NCBI GenBank assembly: GCA_963699535.1
Contig: CAVOUJ010000032.1
Location: 207,192 to 271,191, forward strand
Direction of reading: 5' to 3'
DNA: 64,000 bases
From: VBDM01 sp963699535
GTDB lineage: Bacteria > Pseudomonadota > Gammaproteobacteria > Burkholderiales > SG8-39
In this document: piece after piece, positions 63,652-64,000 of the stretch
How positions within the stretch are numbered: position 1 is the first letter of the stretch
Layout of the letters: each line of letters starts with the position of its first letter
Notes under the pieces: model-generated
Databases searched by the model: none
What the model saw: only the letters and a program-made list of their open reading frames with translations
Told to the model about the DNA's origin: nothing
Position numbers and translations under genes: made by a program

Positions 63652-64000
63652 TTACTGTCCGACTTTGATGTGCCGGTACGTCACGAAGCGATTGACGAAG
63701 AAGTTCCAGAACATGGCAATGCCCACCGCCAGCGCCAGCGCGAAGTTGTTGCCCAGCACTTCGGCGGTGGCCGGCGCGTACCCCGATCGATTCCAGAGAA
63801 GTCGATCACCGGGCCGGGCACCAGCGCCAGAATCGGCACGCGAATCAGCAGCGCGGTCGCGTTGATGACGAAGAATTGCAGATATTGCGGAATCGCGGAA
63901 AGGCGCGTGATTCGGGATACGTCCAGTAGCGGTTCCACAGAAAATTCTGCGTCACGGCCAGACGAGAATGAGATGACTCCGGCGATGGTCACCGGCACGT
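63652..64000 (-). CDS. GtrA family membrane protein, partial at the right edge, frameshifted
   Basis: This is a second GtrA paralogue with its N-terminus outside the window. The visible part includes NRYWTYPESRA in one frame and LQFFVINATALLIRVPILAL in another, and ends NRFVTYRHIKVGQ before TAA at 63652-63654. At least two frame changes occur. It runs in tandem with the preceding GtrA gene, 8 bp away. Confidence 0.72.

Overview
The window looks like two different genomes joined end to end. Positions 1 to about 50,520 read as a high-GC betaproteobacterium, probably Burkholderiales-like. The signs are five orphan Bug-type (TctC) solute receptors, many ring-cleavage and side-chain catabolic enzymes, lipoproteins and outer-membrane proteins, a BamE-like protein and a dRS3-like ATTCCC repeat. 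From about 50,530 to the end, the gene repertoire resembles Chloroflexota: tandem double-GNAT acetyltransferases, an Eis-like acetyltransferase, a CHAT peptidase-STAND-TPR giant, a C39/SH3/glycosidase fusion, and GtrA proteins. This part is rich in the GATCG word and in 7-bp intergenic repeats. The taxonomic calls are inference from gene families, not from a search.

Layout. 1-2.9 kb: ABC permease plus AttH-like protein. 2.9-7 kb: pobA, alpha/beta hydrolase, ACMSD-like amidohydrolase and polysaccharide deacetylase. 7-12 kb, minus strand: two methyltransferases, GNAT, VOC, then two unknown genes separated by attC-like sites (an integrase-less cassette cluster). 12-15 kb, minus strand: topoisomerase IB, 3-hydroxyanthranilate dioxygenase and a muconic-semialdehyde dehydrogenase. 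15-20 kb: cyclase-FHA, hydrolase, Bug receptor, MFS, metallo-hydrolase. 20.5-31.6 kb: a long plus-strand catabolic cluster (mmsA, VOC dioxygenase, FMN reductase, FAH hydrolase, CMD, PrpF/GalD, dienelactone hydrolase, Bug, SDR, molybdenum hydroxylase). 31.6-34.3 kb, minus strand: Bug, broken solute-binding protein, truncated hydrolase-LuxR regulator. 34.3-40.4 kb: a duplicated molybdenum-hydroxylase tail, DUF3015, DUF4105, lipoprotein hydrolase, Bug and sulfatase. 40.4-47.7 kb, minus strand: outer-membrane protein, 12-repeat BIG2 lipoprotein, phthalate-decarboxylase-like protein, Bug. 47.8-50.5 kb: orphan antitoxin with toxin stub, lldD-like dehydrogenase, HdeD and a patatin fragment. 50.5-64 kb: the Chloroflexota-like part.

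How the genes work together. The left part is a generalist aromatic/organic-acid catabolism region: PobA, HAO, aminomuconate-type ALDH, amidohydrolase, extradiol-like VOC, FAH, CMD, GalD-like and DLH supply lower-pathway chemistry, and the Bug proteins probably bind the corresponding carboxylates. The right part combines acetyltransferases, a caspase-like signalling ATPase, cell-wall or polysaccharide hydrolases and glycan synthesis (glycosyltransferase, two GtrA flippase-like proteins).

Sequence quality matters. Many conserved genes are broken by single-base indels, occasionally in the left part and very often in the right part. Together with three abrupt homology breaks (about 34.3, 48.0 and 50.5 kb), this suggests a draft or metagenomic assembly with consensus errors and at least one false join. 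I saw no rRNA, tRNA, CRISPR array, transposase or integrase.
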